Assembly (NCBI GenBank): GCA_904390925.1
Contig: CAJFMB010000005.1
Location: 1 to 60,841, forward strand
Source: an uncultured Subdoligranulum sp.
GTDB taxonomy: Bacteria > Bacillota > Clostridia > Oscillospirales > Ruminococcaceae
Length of the DNA stretch: 60,841 nt
Direction of reading: 5' to 3'
Shown: positions 8,240 to 18,392 of the stretch, one piece after another
Numbering within the stretch: position 1 is the stretch's first letter
Layout: each line of letters opens with the position of its first letter
Notes under the pieces: model-generated
What the model saw: the letters and a program-made list of their open reading frames with translations, nothing else
Told to the model about the DNA's origin: nothing
Databases searched by the model: none
Made by a program: the position numbers and the translations under genes

Positions 8240-8266
8240 TTAGCACTTTCTTTGCTAGACTGCTAA
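8240..8266. promoter_or_regulatory. CIRCE-like operator (HrcA site) upstream of hsp20
   Basis: TTAGCACTT (8240-8248), exactly nine bases, then GACTGCTAA (8258-8266). The CIRCE consensus is TTAGCACTC-N9-GAGTGCTAA, so 16 of 18 positions match with the correct spacing. It lies in the 449-base AT-rich region between hsp20 and the divergent cardiolipin synthase gene. The rest of that region holds only the two promoters noted. Confidence 0.75.
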
Positions 8267-8417
8267 AAACGTAAATATTAGACGATATAACGAAAATAAA
8301 AAGACATCTAAAATGCAAAAATCCGAAAATAAAATCTGGCAGAAAGCTGCGGACAACCTTTCTGACCGGCCCCAAAATGCGGTGCAGGGCAAAAAGCTCC
8401 CGCCGTTCGTCAAAATC

Positions 8418-8446
8418 TTGCAATTCCTGCGCCGCAGTGTTACAGT
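8418..8446 (+). promoter_or_regulatory. Probable promoter of the cardiolipin synthase gene
   Basis: TTGCAA (8418-8423), a 17-bp spacer, TACAGT (8441-8446). Expected leader about 100 bases. Confidence 0.5.
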
Positions 8447-8550
8447 AGGAGATACCGGGATGCACGGACGGCTTCCGGCGGCAGGGCATAATATGCCGCA
8501 GAAACATCCGTGCCGACATCCCCATACCGATTTGTGGGAAGGAGTCTCCC

Positions 8551-10107
8551 TTGCGTAAAATCACATTGCTCGCCAAACGGCTGTACCGGGCGGTGTTCAG
8601 CCGGCTGGTCCTGACCGGCCTGCTGCTGCTCAGTCAGGTCATCTGGATTGCATTCCTCTTTTTCCGGCTGACCGACTACGCCCCCTGGATCAACGGCATC
8701 TGCATCGGGTTCAGCTTTATCATGTGCCTGCTGCTCATCCGTCTGGATTACATCCTGCCGGAGTTCAAGATCAGCTGGATGGCCCTGTTTCTCATCATGC
8801 CGGTGCAGGGCGGCATTCTTTATCTGTTGTGGGGCAACAAACGCCCGGCCTTCCGGCTGCGCCGCCGGCTGGAAAACGCCAGCATGCGCATCCATCCGCT
8901 GCTGCGCCAGGACCCGGAGCCGGTGCAGCAGCTGCAAAGCCGGGACCCCCGTGGCGCCATGACCGCCCATTATCTGGAACGGCAGGGCCCCTACCCGGTC
9001 TTTTCCAACACCGAGGTGCGCTATTATCCCTTGGGGGAGGATATGTTTGCCGACATGATTCCCGCCCTGGAAAGCGCCCAACACTTTATTTTCATTGAGT
9101 ATTTCATCATTGGTCTGGGCCAGATGTGGGGCCAGATTCACGACATTCTCCGGCGCAAGGCCGCCGAGGGGGTGGATGTCCGGGTCATCTACGACGATGT
9201 GGGCAGCGTCAGCGTGCTGCCCATCGGGTACTGGAGCAAGCTGGAGGAGGAGGGCATCCACGCGCTGCCCTTCAATCCCTTTGTGCCGGTGGTCAACCTG
9301 GTCATGAACAACCGGGACCACCGCAAGATCATGGTGATTGACGGTCACACCGCCTTTTCCGGCGGTGCCAACCTGGCCGACGAGTACATCAATCAGCTGG
9401 TACGGTTCGGGCACTGGCGGGACACCGGCATCCGGCTGCGGGGCGACGCAGCCTGGAGCTTTACCATCATGTTCCTGGAATTCTGGAACGCCAACCGCCC
9501 CACCGACCATGACTTTACCCGTTTCCGCCCCGAAACCCACCTGGACACCCCCTTCGCCGCCGACGGGCAGGCGCAGCCCTTCGCCGACAGCCCGGTGGAG
9601 CGGGAAAGCCTCTCCCAGAACACCTATCTGGAACTGATCAACCAGGCGCGGCACAGCCTGTTCATCACCACGCCCTACCTGATTCTCAACAACGAGATCC
9701 AGACCGCTCTCTGTCTGGCAGCCAAGCGGGGAGTGGATGTGCGCATCTACACCCCCGGCATCCCCGACAAGAAAGTTGCCTACCAGCTGACCCGCAGCTA
9801 TTTCCCGCCGCTGCTGGAAGGCGGCGTCAAGATCTTCAGCTACACGCCGGGGTTCCTGCACAGCAAGACCTGGCTGGTGGATGACCGGATCGCCGCGGTG
9901 GGGTCCATCAATCTGGATTACCGCAGCCTGTATCTGCATTTCGAGTGCAGCACCCTGCTGTATGGCTGCAGCGTGCTGCGGGACATCCATGCCGACATGC
10001 TGGAACTGGAATCCAAATGCCGCGCCGTGACGCTGAACGACTGCCGTACCAGCTTTTTCGGCACCCTGCTGTCTGCGGTGCTGCGCACTATGGCGCCGCT
10101 GTTCTGA
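8551..10107 (+). CDS. cls: Cardiolipin synthase (phospholipase D family)
   Basis: Joins two phosphatidylglycerols into cardiolipin at the membrane. 518 residues: three hydrophobic segments in the first ~95 residues (near 18-38, 45-65, 75-93), then two PLD domains. The HKD motifs are HRKIMVIDG (His257) with downstream GGAN, and HSKTWLVDD (His437) with GSINLD. Length and layout fit bacterial Cls, with an extra N-terminal membrane segment common in Firmicutes. The start is TTG at 8551, seven bases after AAGGAG; no closer ATG is available. A ZIP transporter gene follows after 50 bases and is probably cotranscribed. Confidence 0.95.
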   Translation: MRKITLLAKRLYRAVFSRLVLTGLLLLSQVIWIAFLFFRLTDYAPWINGICIGFSFIMCLLLIRLDYILPEFKISWMALFLIMPVQGGILYLLWGNKRPAFRLRRRLENASMRIHPLLRQDPEPVQQLQSRDPRGAMTAHYLERQGPYPVFSNTEVRYYPLGEDMFADMIPALESAQHFIFIEYFIIGLGQMWGQIHDILRRKAAEGVDVRVIYDDVGSVSVLPIGYWSKLEEEGIHALPFNPFVPVVNLVMNNRDHRKIMVIDGHTAFSGGANLADEYINQLVRFGHWRDTGIRLRGDAAWSFTIMFLEFWNANRPTDHDFTRFRPETHLDTPFAADGQAQPFADSPVERESLSQNTYLELINQARHSLFITTPYLILNNEIQTALCLAAKRGVDVRIYTPGIPDKKVAYQLTRSYFPPLLEGGVKIFSYTPGFLHSKTWLVDDRIAAVGSINLDYRSLYLHFECSTLLYGCSVLRDIHADMLELESKCRAVTLNDCRTSFFGTLLSAVLRTMAPLF

Positions 10108-10157
10108 TCCCCCCGATGCCGGGCGGCACAGGCCGCCCCGAACCACAAGGAGGACAA

Positions 10158-10982
10158 ATGAATTTGAATTTTCCACGGGAACTCGCCTTTGCCGCACTGG
10201 GCACCGGGTTCACCTGCCTGGCCACCGTGCTGGGCGCGGCGATGGTGTTTTTCTTCCGGCGGGAACTGTCCGCCCTGGCCCAGAAACTGTTCCTCGGCTT
10301 TGCCGCCGGCGTGATGGTGGCGGCCTCGGTCTGGAGCCTGCTGATCCCGGCCATGGAGATGGCCCGGGAACAGGCCGGCCCCGCTGCGCCCGAAGCGCTG
10401 GCCGTGGGCCTGCCGGTCTGCGGCGGTTTTGTGCTGGGTGTGCTGTTTCTGCTGCTGATGGACCGACTGATGCCCCATCTGCACATCGGCAGCGACCAGC
10501 CGGAGGGCCTGCCCGCCAACCTGAAACGCACCACCATGATCGTGCTGGCGGTGACGCTGCATAACATCCCCGAGGGCATGGCGGTGGCGCTGACCTTCTC
10601 GGTGGCGGCCAACGACACGGCGGAGGGGGCCTTTGCCGGGGCCATCGCGCTGGCCCTGGGCATGGCGCTGCAGAACTTCCCCGAGGGCGCGGCGGTCTCG
10701 CTGCCGCTGAAAGCCCAGGGCGCCGGCACTGGCCGGGCCTTTGCCTGCGGTGCGCTGTCCGGGGTGGTGGAACCGGTGTTCGGCATCCTGACGGTGCTGA
10801 TCGCCGGGCGGATGCTGGCCGTCATGCCCTGGCTGCTGGCCTTTGCCGCCGGCGCCATGCTGTATGTGGTGGTGGAGGAACTGATCCCCGAAGCCCGCCT
10901 GGGCGAGCACTCCAACACCGGCACCATCAGCGTGCTGACCGGCTTTCTGGTCATGATGCTGCTGGATGTGTTCCTGGGATAA
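10158..10982 (+). CDS. ZIP family metal transporter
   Basis: Divalent cation (zinc-type) permease of the inner membrane, 274 residues and about eight membrane segments. The paired metal-binding helices are clear: HNIPEGMAVAL in the first and QNFPEGAAVSLPL in the second, with the first His of the second motif replaced by Gln. The His-bearing loop DRLMPHLHIG precedes them and EELIPEA lies near the end. The ATG at 10158 has AAGGAGG upstream; the long upstream in-frame extension overlaps cls and is rejected. A GufA-like subgroup is likely. Confidence 0.92.
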   Translation: MNLNFPRELAFAALGTGFTCLATVLGAAMVFFFRRELSALAQKLFLGFAAGVMVAASVWSLLIPAMEMAREQAGPAAPEALAVGLPVCGGFVLGVLFLLLMDRLMPHLHIGSDQPEGLPANLKRTTMIVLAVTLHNIPEGMAVALTFSVAANDTAEGAFAGAIALALGMALQNFPEGAAVSLPLKAQGAGTGRAFACGALSGVVEPVFGILTVLIAGRMLAVMPWLLAFAAGAMLYVVVEELIPEARLGEHSNTGTISVLTGFLVMMLLDVFLG

Positions 10983-11017
10983 ATCCGGGATACAAAAATT
11001 CAAAACGGAACTTTCTG

Positions 11018-11059
11018 CCGTCCGCAATTCCCCGCCCGGGTGCGGACGGTTTTGGTTTT
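11018..11059 (+). terminator. Intrinsic terminator after the ZIP gene
   Basis: CCGTCCGC (11018-11025) pairs with GCGGACGG (11042-11049), followed by TTTTGGTTTT. Confidence 0.85.
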
Positions 11060-11067
11060 CCCCAGGC

Positions 11068-11114
11068 AAAAAATGCCTCTCTCTTCTGCAGTCAGCAGAA
11101 AGGAGGGGCATTTT
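11068..11114 (-). terminator. Intrinsic terminator of the TetR gene
   Basis: AAAATGCC-type arms (11070-11083) pair with the arm ending GGCATTTT (11107-11114), with an inner TTCTGC/GCAGAA stem. Leftward it ends in six T. It is back to back with the ZIP terminator. Confidence 0.85.
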
Positions 11115-11123
11115 GCTGTCATA

Positions 11124-11648
11124 TCAGGTGGAGCTGCCGTTGCTCAGCCGGCCGATGGCGGCAATGACCTGTTCCTCGCCGTAGCGGCGGTTTTCGGCAA
11201 AGGCGTAGTAGCCGCCGTAGATCCGGAAGGTCAGTGCAATGCGGAATTCCAGGTCATCCCGGCGTTCGGGGTAGTGCTGATAGATCAGCTCCATCAGCGC
11301 CGCCGCGATCTTGAGGCACATCTGTCCCTGCCGGCTGCCGGAAAACAGAATGTTCAGCTGCCGTTCCTGGGGGGCAAAGGCGGCAAACAGCTCCCGGGTG
11401 AACTGGACGGTATCCTGCAGGGCTGCCTCCGGGTGGGCGATGCTGTCCAGCACTGCCTGTACCGCCGCATTCTCCAGCCGGTCGGACAGGTCGTATACAT
11501 CCTGAAAATGGGCGTAAAAGGTGGACCGGTTGACCTGGGCCCGCTGGCACAGCTCCCGCACAGTGATTTTTTCCAGCGGGCGGCGGGCACGCAGCGCCAG
11601 AAATGCCTCGGTGATGGCTTTTTTGCTTTTTTCGGTGCGCAGATCCAT
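11124..11648 (-). CDS. TetR/AcrR family transcriptional regulator
   Basis: 174 residues. The N-terminal helix-turn-helix reads MDLRTEKSKKAITEAFLAL, KITVRELCQRAQVNRSTFYAHF, a classic TetR recognition helix ending in the TFYxHF motif. The C-terminal ~120 residues are the ligand/dimer part and give no clue to the inducer. The start at 11648 is chosen because GGAG lies six bases upstream and the HTH then starts normally; two in-frame ATGs further up (11669, 11693) lack sites. It is divergent from glgB, which it may regulate, but this is only positional. Confidence 0.9.
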   Translation of the reverse strand: MDLRTEKSKKAITEAFLALRARRPLEKITVRELCQRAQVNRSTFYAHFQDVYDLSDRLENAAVQAVLDSIAHPEAALQDTVQFTRELFAAFAPQERQLNILFSGSRQGQMCLKIAAALMELIYQHYPERRDDLEFRIALTFRIYGGYYAFAENRRYGEEQVIAAIGRLSNGSST

Positions 11649-11655
11649 GGTATTC

Positions 11656-11692
11656 TCCAACACAATCATACAAATGTCGGTTATCCAACACA
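11656..11692. promoter_or_regulatory. Direct repeat in the TetR-glgB intergenic region
   Basis: TCCAACACA occurs at 11656-11664 and again at 11684-11692, 28 bases apart and in the same orientation. The first copy covers the ribosome-binding site of the TetR gene. TetR sites are usually palindromes, so this is only a possible operator. Confidence 0.25.
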
Positions 11693-11736
11693 TGCCGGAA
11701 ACTGATGGTGGGAAACCCATTGAACACGGTGTATAC

Positions 11737-11765
11737 TGGACCCGACAGAAGAGTAATTCTATTAT
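11737..11765 (+). promoter_or_regulatory. Probable promoter of glgB
   Basis: TGGACC (11737-11742), 17-bp spacer, TATTAT (11760-11765). Confidence 0.55.
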
Positions 11766-11832
11766 ACGGCATTCCCCGGCGGCCTGTCCAGCCGCCGCCT
11801 GCCGCCGCTGCCCGAAGGAGCTGACAAAAGAC

Positions 11833-13626
<1,794 letters not shown>

Positions 13627-13654
13627 CCATTCTCGTTTGTTTTTTCCTTACAAG

Positions 13655-13711
13655 GCAGAATCCCCGCCTGCACGGTCGTGAAAAACCGTACGGGCGGGGA
13701 TTCTGCTATTT
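13655..13711. terminator. Bidirectional terminator between glgB and degV
   Basis: GCAGAATCCCCGCC (13655-13668) pairs perfectly with GGCGGGGATTCTGC (13693-13706), with an inner ACGGT/ACCGT stem. TATTTT follows on the plus strand. Confidence 0.85.
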
Positions 13712-13723
13712 TCGAAGGGAAGA

Positions 13724-14578
13724 TCATTCATTGGGGGGAACCACAAAGGCGATGCCGGCCGCCGAAGGCCCAATGTGGGTGCCGATCACCGAGCCGATCT
13801 GGCTGATGTGCCCGGCGGGCAGCTTCAGGTTATGGGTCACATATTGCTGGATGGGGTTGAGCGCCAGCCGGCTGCTGGAATAGACCAGCACATGGTCGTA
13901 ATTTGTATCGATGCCGCCCATCTTGTCCAGCTGCTTGAACATGGCCACATAGGCGCCCGGCCGGCCCCGGGCCTTGTCAGCCAGGTGAACCGCACCCCCG
14001 TACACCGACAGCACCGGCTTGATGCCCAGTGCACCGCCCACCAGTGCCACAGCAGCAGGCAGGCGTCCGCCCTTGTGCAGGTGTTTCAGGCTGTCCACCA
14101 CCGCCAGAATGCGGATACGCCGCTTGAGCAGATCCAGCTGTGCGGCGATCTCGGCGGCGCTGATGCCCTCCTCCCGCAGGCGGACTGCCTCACGGATCAG
14201 GATATACTCGCCGGGGGAGGCGGTGTCCGAGTCCACAAAGTAGACATCGTGGAACTCGCACTCCTCGGCGGCCAGCTGGGCACACTGGAAGGTGCCGGAC
14301 AGCTTGGAGGAGATCAGGATGGCCACCACCTCGTCGCCGGCATCCCGGGCCTCCTCAAAGGCCTGGATAAAGCTTTCGGGGGAGGGCTGGCTGGTGCGGG
14401 GCAGCTTGTCCGCCGCCTCCAGCCGGTCATAGAACTCGGCGCGGGACATGTCCACGCCGTCGCGGATGGTCTCGCCGTCCTCAAACAGCACGTTCAGCGG
14501 CACAACCACCAGCCCGGGAATGGCGGCGGCCTCCTTTGCCGTCAGATCGGCGGCAGAATCGGTCAGAATGCGGATCAT
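13724..14578 (-). CDS. DegV family fatty-acid-binding protein (first copy)
   Basis: DegV proteins bind a fatty acid between two domains and present it to fatty-acid kinase (FakA) in Firmicutes. 284 residues: MIRILTDSAADLT at the N-terminus, TSQPSPESFIQAF (the conserved T-S-Q-P-S loop that contacts the acyl carboxylate), ILISSKLSGTFQCA, then VVDSLKHLHKGGRLP and IKPVLSVYGG in the second domain. A DUF308 membrane protein lies six bases upstream, so they form one leftward transcript. A second divergent DegV is at 37718-38605. Confidence 0.93.
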   Translation of the reverse strand: MIRILTDSAADLTAKEAAAIPGLVVVPLNVLFEDGETIRDGVDMSRAEFYDRLEAADKLPRTSQPSPESFIQAFEEARDAGDEVVAILISSKLSGTFQCAQLAAEECEFHDVYFVDSDTASPGEYILIREAVRLREEGISAAEIAAQLDLLKRRIRILAVVDSLKHLHKGGRLPAAVALVGGALGIKPVLSVYGGAVHLADKARGRPGAYVAMFKQLDKMGGIDTNYDHVLVYSSSRLALNPIQQYVTHNLKLPAGHISQIGSVIGTHIGPSAAGIAFVVPPNE

Positions 14579-14584
14579 GGCGCA

Positions 14585-15133
14585 TCACTCCTTTGTATCT
14601 TGGTTGCGGCGGCCGCGGCGGCCGAACAGGGTGGACAGCAGATTGATGACGCCGCTGACAATCAGCGACACACCGATCACCTGCATCATCAGGATAGCGG
14701 ATTCCAGCGGGAAGAAGAGCATCCACAGCCCCACCCCCAGCGCCAGTACGCCGATGATCAGCGGCACCAGCCACAGCCGGCTGTCCGCCCAGCTGTGATA
14801 AAAGAAAGCGGCCTGCATGCTGCTGGCACCCTCCATCAGCAGGAAAATGCAGAGAATCAGGCTGACAATGCCGGCCAGAATGGCAGGCTGGGTGACGATA
14901 AACAACCCGATCACAGTCCCCACCACGCTGAAGGGCAGCATGGGACTGGTCAGCATGGTGGCATGCTGGAAGGAGATGGCGGTGATGATGCCCACAACAC
15001 CGGCCAGTAAAATCAGCCAGCCGATCAGCGAGCAGAGCGCCTCGGCAGCGGTGCCGGGGCGGGCCAGCAGATAAATGCCCAGCACAATGCCCAGAATCGG
15101 GGTCAGCAGGTTGTCCCAACGGAGTCCTTTCAT
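14585..15133 (-). CDS. DUF308/HdeD-like membrane protein
   Basis: 182 residues, nearly all hydrophobic, with about six membrane helices in paired repeats (LLTPILGIVLGIYLLARPGT, SLIGWLILLAGVVGIITAI, VGTVIGLFIVTQPAILAGIV, LIIGVLALGVGLWMLFFPLE, VSLIVSGVINLLSTLFGR). The repeated G-I-x-L-x-x-P pattern is typical of HdeD/DUF308 proteins, linked to acid stress in enterobacteria; the role here is unknown. It is the first gene of a unit with degV, driven by an extended -10 promoter. The tail RRGRRNQDTKE is basic and likely cytoplasmic. Confidence 0.85.
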   Translation of the reverse strand: MKGLRWDNLLTPILGIVLGIYLLARPGTAAEALCSLIGWLILLAGVVGIITAISFQHATMLTSPMLPFSVVGTVIGLFIVTQPAILAGIVSLILCIFLLMEGASSMQAAFFYHSWADSRLWLVPLIIGVLALGVGLWMLFFPLESAILMMQVIGVSLIVSGVINLLSTLFGRRGRRNQDTKE

Positions 15134-15202
15134 GGCGGTTCATCCTTTCTGTGCGGCAATCCGCATCGGGACCCGCCGGCGGCAGCTCCCGTTTCTTTCT
15201 TT

Positions 15203-15211
15203 AGTATAGCA
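15203..15211 (-). promoter_or_regulatory. Extended -10 promoter of the DUF308-degV unit
   Basis: The minus strand reads TGCTATACT, a TGn extended -10. No good -35 lies at 17 bp. Confidence 0.55.
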
Positions 15212-15264
15212 CAAACCGGTACAAGTTTCCCGTATTATTTTGACGATTTTTGCATAAAAGTGCA

Positions 15265-15292
15265 CAAAAAATGCCCGGATTCTGCTCCGGGC
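15265..15292 (-). terminator. Intrinsic terminator of the clc-rmuC unit
   Basis: GCCCGGA (15273-15279) pairs with TCCGGGC (15286-15292). Read leftward it is followed by ATTTTTT. Confidence 0.85.
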
Positions 15293-15321
15293 GGTCATTT
15301 TCTGAAAAAACAAAGCTTCCG

Positions 15322-16767
15322 TCAGTCCTCGGGACGCCGGCGCAGCCGCGGGGTGGCGGCGGTGGTCTCGGCAGCTGCAGGGAAGGCGGCTGCATTTCCT
15401 CCGGCGGCCGGCGTGACACTTCCGGCCAGGCCCAGCAGGTCGGCGGCCTCGTCGGGTTCCAGCTGCTGCACCTGTTCCAGCTTGCGGGTGATGGCCCGGC
15501 TGCGGGTGCCGATCAGCTCCTCCAGGTCGCTGCCGGTCTGGTTCAGATGCCGCTGCATCGCCTGCAGCCCGGCGCCGAACTTCTCAAACTCGGTCTTGAC
15601 GGCGGCCAAGACCGTCCAGACTTCGCCGGACCGCTTCTGGATGGCCAGCGTGCGGAAGCCCATCTGCAGGGCGTTGAGCAGCGCCGCCATGGTGGAGGGA
15701 CCCGCCACGCTGATCTGGTAGTCGTGCTGCAGGCTCTCGGTCACGCCGCTGCTGACCACCTCGGCGTACAGCCCCTCAAAGGGCAGGAACAGCACGCCGA
15801 AATTGGTGGTGTGGGGCACCTCGATGTACTTGTCGTGAATGTCCCTGGCCTCCTGCCGCAGCACCGTCAGCAGACGCTTCTGCGCTGCCTGGACCAGTGC
15901 CGGGTCACCCTGCTCCCGGGCCGCCTGCAGCTGGGCGTAGGTGTCGCCGGGAAACTTGGCGTCAATGGGCAGGTAGACGGTGCCGTCGGGCCCCGGCAGC
16001 CGCACGGCAAACTCCACCCGGTTGCTGCTGCCCGGCACGGTGGCCACGTTTTCCGCGTACTGGCCGGGGGCCAGAATCTCCCGCAGAATTGCGCCCAGCT
16101 GCACCTCGCCCAGAATGCCCCGGGTCTTGACGCCGCTTAATACCTGTTTCAGGCTGCCCACGTCGGCGGCCAGGCTCTGCATCTCGCCCAGGCCCTTGTA
16201 CACCTGCTCCAGCTGGCTGCTGACGGTGCGGAAGGACTCGGCAATCCGGCTTTGCAGGGTGGACTGGAGCTTTTCCTCCACCGTGCCGCGGATCTCGTCC
16301 AGCTTCCGGTTGTTGTCGGTGCGGATGGCGTCCATGCCCTGGCGCAGCGCCCCGCGCATGGTTTCCAGCCGGGCGGCGTTGGAATCCTCCAGGTTTTTCA
16401 GCCGGTTTTCCAGCAGGGTCAGCTGGGCCAGGGTGGCGTCGCTGGCTGCCTTTTGGCGGGCGGCGCCGGAACGGTCAATGGCCTCCAGCCGGGCGGTGGA
16501 GCTGGCCGCGCCTTGCCGCTGGGCCTCCGCCAGCATGGTGCCCAGGTCCCGCACCGAGGAGGCGGTGTTGCGGCTGATCTCCCCCTGCACCGTGTGCAGC
16601 TGGTCGGCCAGCAGGTCGGTTTCCTGCTCCACCGTGTCCCGCACCGCCTGCAGCAGCTGGTCGTCACTGCGCCCGCCGCTGTGGCGGGACTGGCGCACCA
16701 GCACCACCGCCAGCATGATGTCGCCGGCCAATGCCAGCACCAGAAGAATACTCAACAGGATTTCCAT
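15322..16767 (-). CDS. rmuC: DNA recombination protein RmuC
   Basis: RmuC proteins are membrane-anchored coiled-coil proteins with a nuclease-like core that limit inversions at short inverted repeats. 481 residues: one N-terminal membrane helix (about 3-24), a long coiled coil (about 35-200, many Gln/Glu/Leu), then the conserved core GILGEVQLGAILREIL, LPIDAKFPGDTY, TTNFGVLFLPFEGLYAEV and VAGPSTMAALLNALQMGFR. The Ala/Pro-rich tail after about residue 440 is non-conserved. It starts inside the stop of the clc gene (TGATG at 16765-16769), so translation is coupled to the anion-transporter gene. Confidence 0.95.
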   Translation of the reverse strand: MEILLSILLVLALAGDIMLAVVLVRQSRHSGGRSDDQLLQAVRDTVEQETDLLADQLHTVQGEISRNTASSVRDLGTMLAEAQRQGAASSTARLEAIDRSGAARQKAASDATLAQLTLLENRLKNLEDSNAARLETMRGALRQGMDAIRTDNNRKLDEIRGTVEEKLQSTLQSRIAESFRTVSSQLEQVYKGLGEMQSLAADVGSLKQVLSGVKTRGILGEVQLGAILREILAPGQYAENVATVPGSSNRVEFAVRLPGPDGTVYLPIDAKFPGDTYAQLQAAREQGDPALVQAAQKRLLTVLRQEARDIHDKYIEVPHTTNFGVLFLPFEGLYAEVVSSGVTESLQHDYQISVAGPSTMAALLNALQMGFRTLAIQKRSGEVWTVLAAVKTEFEKFGAGLQAMQRHLNQTGSDLEELIGTRSRAITRKLEQVQQLEPDEAADLLGLAGSVTPAAGGNAAAFPAAAETTAATPRLRRRPED

Positions 16768-18044
16768 CAGGATGTCTCCTCCGTGTCAGTGTGCTGCCCA
16801 TCCGCCCCGGGCCTGCGCCACAGGTCGGGCAGCGGAAACTGCGGGTAGATGGAGTGTCCGCCGTTGCAGAGATACGCCATCCCGCAGACCAGGAAAAAGC
16901 AGCCAAAATACTGGCCGCCGAACAGTTCCAGCCCCACCAGAATGGGGGCCACCAGCGTGTTGGTGCCGGCGGCAAACACTGCCGCATAGCCCAGCGCCGC
17001 CGCCAGCCCTGCCGGCAGGCCCAGCGGTGCCGCCAGCACGGCGCCCAGCGCCGCACCGATGGTGAACAGCGGGGCAACCTCGCCGCCCTGGAAGCCTGCC
17101 GCCAGGCAGACCGCCGTCAGGCAGAGCTTGGCCAGCCAGTCCCAGGCATACAGCTGCCCGCCGCCCAGTGCCGCGGCGGACAGCCCCTCGCTCAGGCCGT
17201 TGTAGCGTCCGGCGGTCACAAGGCCGAACACCGCCACCAGCAGGCCCACCAGCGCAATCCGCAGGTAGGCGTTGGGCAGCCACCGGCCCAGCCGGTCCTT
17301 CAGCCCGTGCAGCAGCGCCACAAACAGCCATCCGGCCAGCCCGCAGGCAACGCCCAGCACCGCCAGCTGTGCCAGCGATCCGACCGTAAAGGGCAGCGGC
17401 TCCACCCCCGGCACCGCGGCGGCAGGTTTCAGCCCCAGCGCACCGCTCACCGTGGTAGCCACCAGCGAAGCCACCAGAGCGGGCAGCAGCGCGTCGTATT
17501 CCGCCATGCCCACATGGAACAGTTCCAGCGCAAAAAACACCGCCGCAAGCGGAGTGCGGAACAGCCCGGAAAATCCGGCCGCCACCGCGGTGATCATCAG
17601 CAGCCGCTTGCTGCGGGCGGTGCGCAGGGCGGGAGTCAGCAGCCCTGCCGCCGCCGCCGAGATCTGTACCGCCACGCCTTCCCGGCCGACGCTGCCGCCG
17701 AACAGGTGGGTCACCCAGGTGGCGCCGATGGCCAGCGGAATCAACCGGCGGGGCGGACGCTCCCGCTTGCCGGCCGCAGTGTCAAACACCAGTGCCATGC
17801 CCCGGCCGCAGTCGCCGCCCCAGCGGGCGTAGACAAATACGATCAGAAGCCCTGCCACCGGCAGAAGAAGCATCAAAAGCGGATAGGCTTCCCGGAAGGC
17901 GGTCACGGCCAGGATTCCCTGCCCGAACACCGCATCCAGCAGCCCGGCCAGGGCGCCCAGCACCGCGGCCAGAAGCAACAGCACCGCAAGCCCCCGTCCC
18001 TGCCGGAGCAGCTGCCGGGCGCGCTGTGCCATCTGATTTTCCAT
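16767..18044 (-). CDS. CLC-type anion channel/antiporter (possible fluoride-type)
   Basis: 425 residues with ten or more membrane helices. The CLC landmarks are GGSVGREGVAVQI (117-129, helix F region with the gating Glu) and GFQGGEVAPLFTIG (helix N). At the position of the chloride-selectivity motif GSGIP it has GRGMA (80-84), and GREGP is GREGV; both differences recall CLC-F fluoride exporters rather than chloride transporters. I see no fluoride riboswitch upstream. The ATG at 18044 is chosen because the predicted promoter (-10 at 18107-18112) lies downstream of the alternative start at 18116. It is cotranscribed with rmuC. Confidence 0.88.
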   Translation of the reverse strand: MENQMAQRARQLLRQGRGLAVLLLLAAVLGALAGLLDAVFGQGILAVTAFREAYPLLMLLLPVAGLLIVFVYARWGGDCGRGMALVFDTAAGKRERPPRRLIPLAIGATWVTHLFGGSVGREGVAVQISAAAAGLLTPALRTARSKRLLMITAVAAGFSGLFRTPLAAVFFALELFHVGMAEYDALLPALVASLVATTVSGALGLKPAAAVPGVEPLPFTVGSLAQLAVLGVACGLAGWLFVALLHGLKDRLGRWLPNAYLRIALVGLLVAVFGLVTAGRYNGLSEGLSAAALGGGQLYAWDWLAKLCLTAVCLAAGFQGGEVAPLFTIGAALGAVLAAPLGLPAGLAAALGYAAVFAAGTNTLVAPILVGLELFGGQYFGCFFLVCGMAYLCNGGHSIYPQFPLPDLWRRPGADGQHTDTEETS

Positions 18045-18106
18045 TTTGTCCCCACATCCCCTTGGCCCCGGTGCCGTTGCGGCGTCGGGGCAAATTTCTG
18101 ACCTAT

Positions 18107-18135
18107 ATGATACCACACCTGCTGCGGCACGGCAA
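18107..18135 (-). promoter_or_regulatory. Promoter of the clc-rmuC unit
   Basis: Minus strand TTGCCG (18130-18135), 17-bp spacer, TATCAT (18107-18112). Confidence 0.65.
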
Positions 18136-18189
18136 TGTGAAACAGTCCCATCAGACTGCCTGCCAACCCTGTAAAACTTGTACGGCAGC

Positions 18190-18218
18190 TTGACTTGTTT
18201 TGTACCTACTGTTAAAAT
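18190..18218 (+). promoter_or_regulatory. Strong promoter directly followed by a terminator
   Basis: TTGACT (18190-18195), 17-bp spacer, TAAAAT (18213-18218). Predicted start near 18225, only a few bases before the hairpin at 18229. It faces the YerC-like gene. The remainder of the 348-base gap (18045-18392) shows nothing else clear. Confidence 0.7.
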
Positions 18219-18228
18219 ATAACTATCC

Positions 18229-18261
18229 GCCCGGACGCCGCGGTGCGCCCGGGCTTTTTTT
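18229..18261 (+). terminator. Leader terminator/attenuator upstream of the YerC-like gene
   Basis: GCCCGG (18229-18234) pairs with CCGGGC (18249-18254), with inner CGC/GCG pairing, then seven T. No plus-strand gene precedes it, so it can only stop transcripts from the promoter at 18190. Confidence 0.8.
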
Positions 18262-18392
18262 CGATCATTCCATCATTTTCATGGTTCTGCATTCCAAACG
18301 ACAGTGCAGGGCCGGTTTTGTGTCGGATGGACGCTTTTTTGCTCTAAAGCTAAAAAGCTCTGCCGCACCCCACAAGCAAAGGAGAGGCTGCC

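Noticed and set aside
18045-18250. Fluoride (crcB) riboswitch upstream of the CLC gene
   Set aside because: Looked for because of the CLC-F-like motifs. No matching pseudoknot core or conserved blocks were found; the leader is short.
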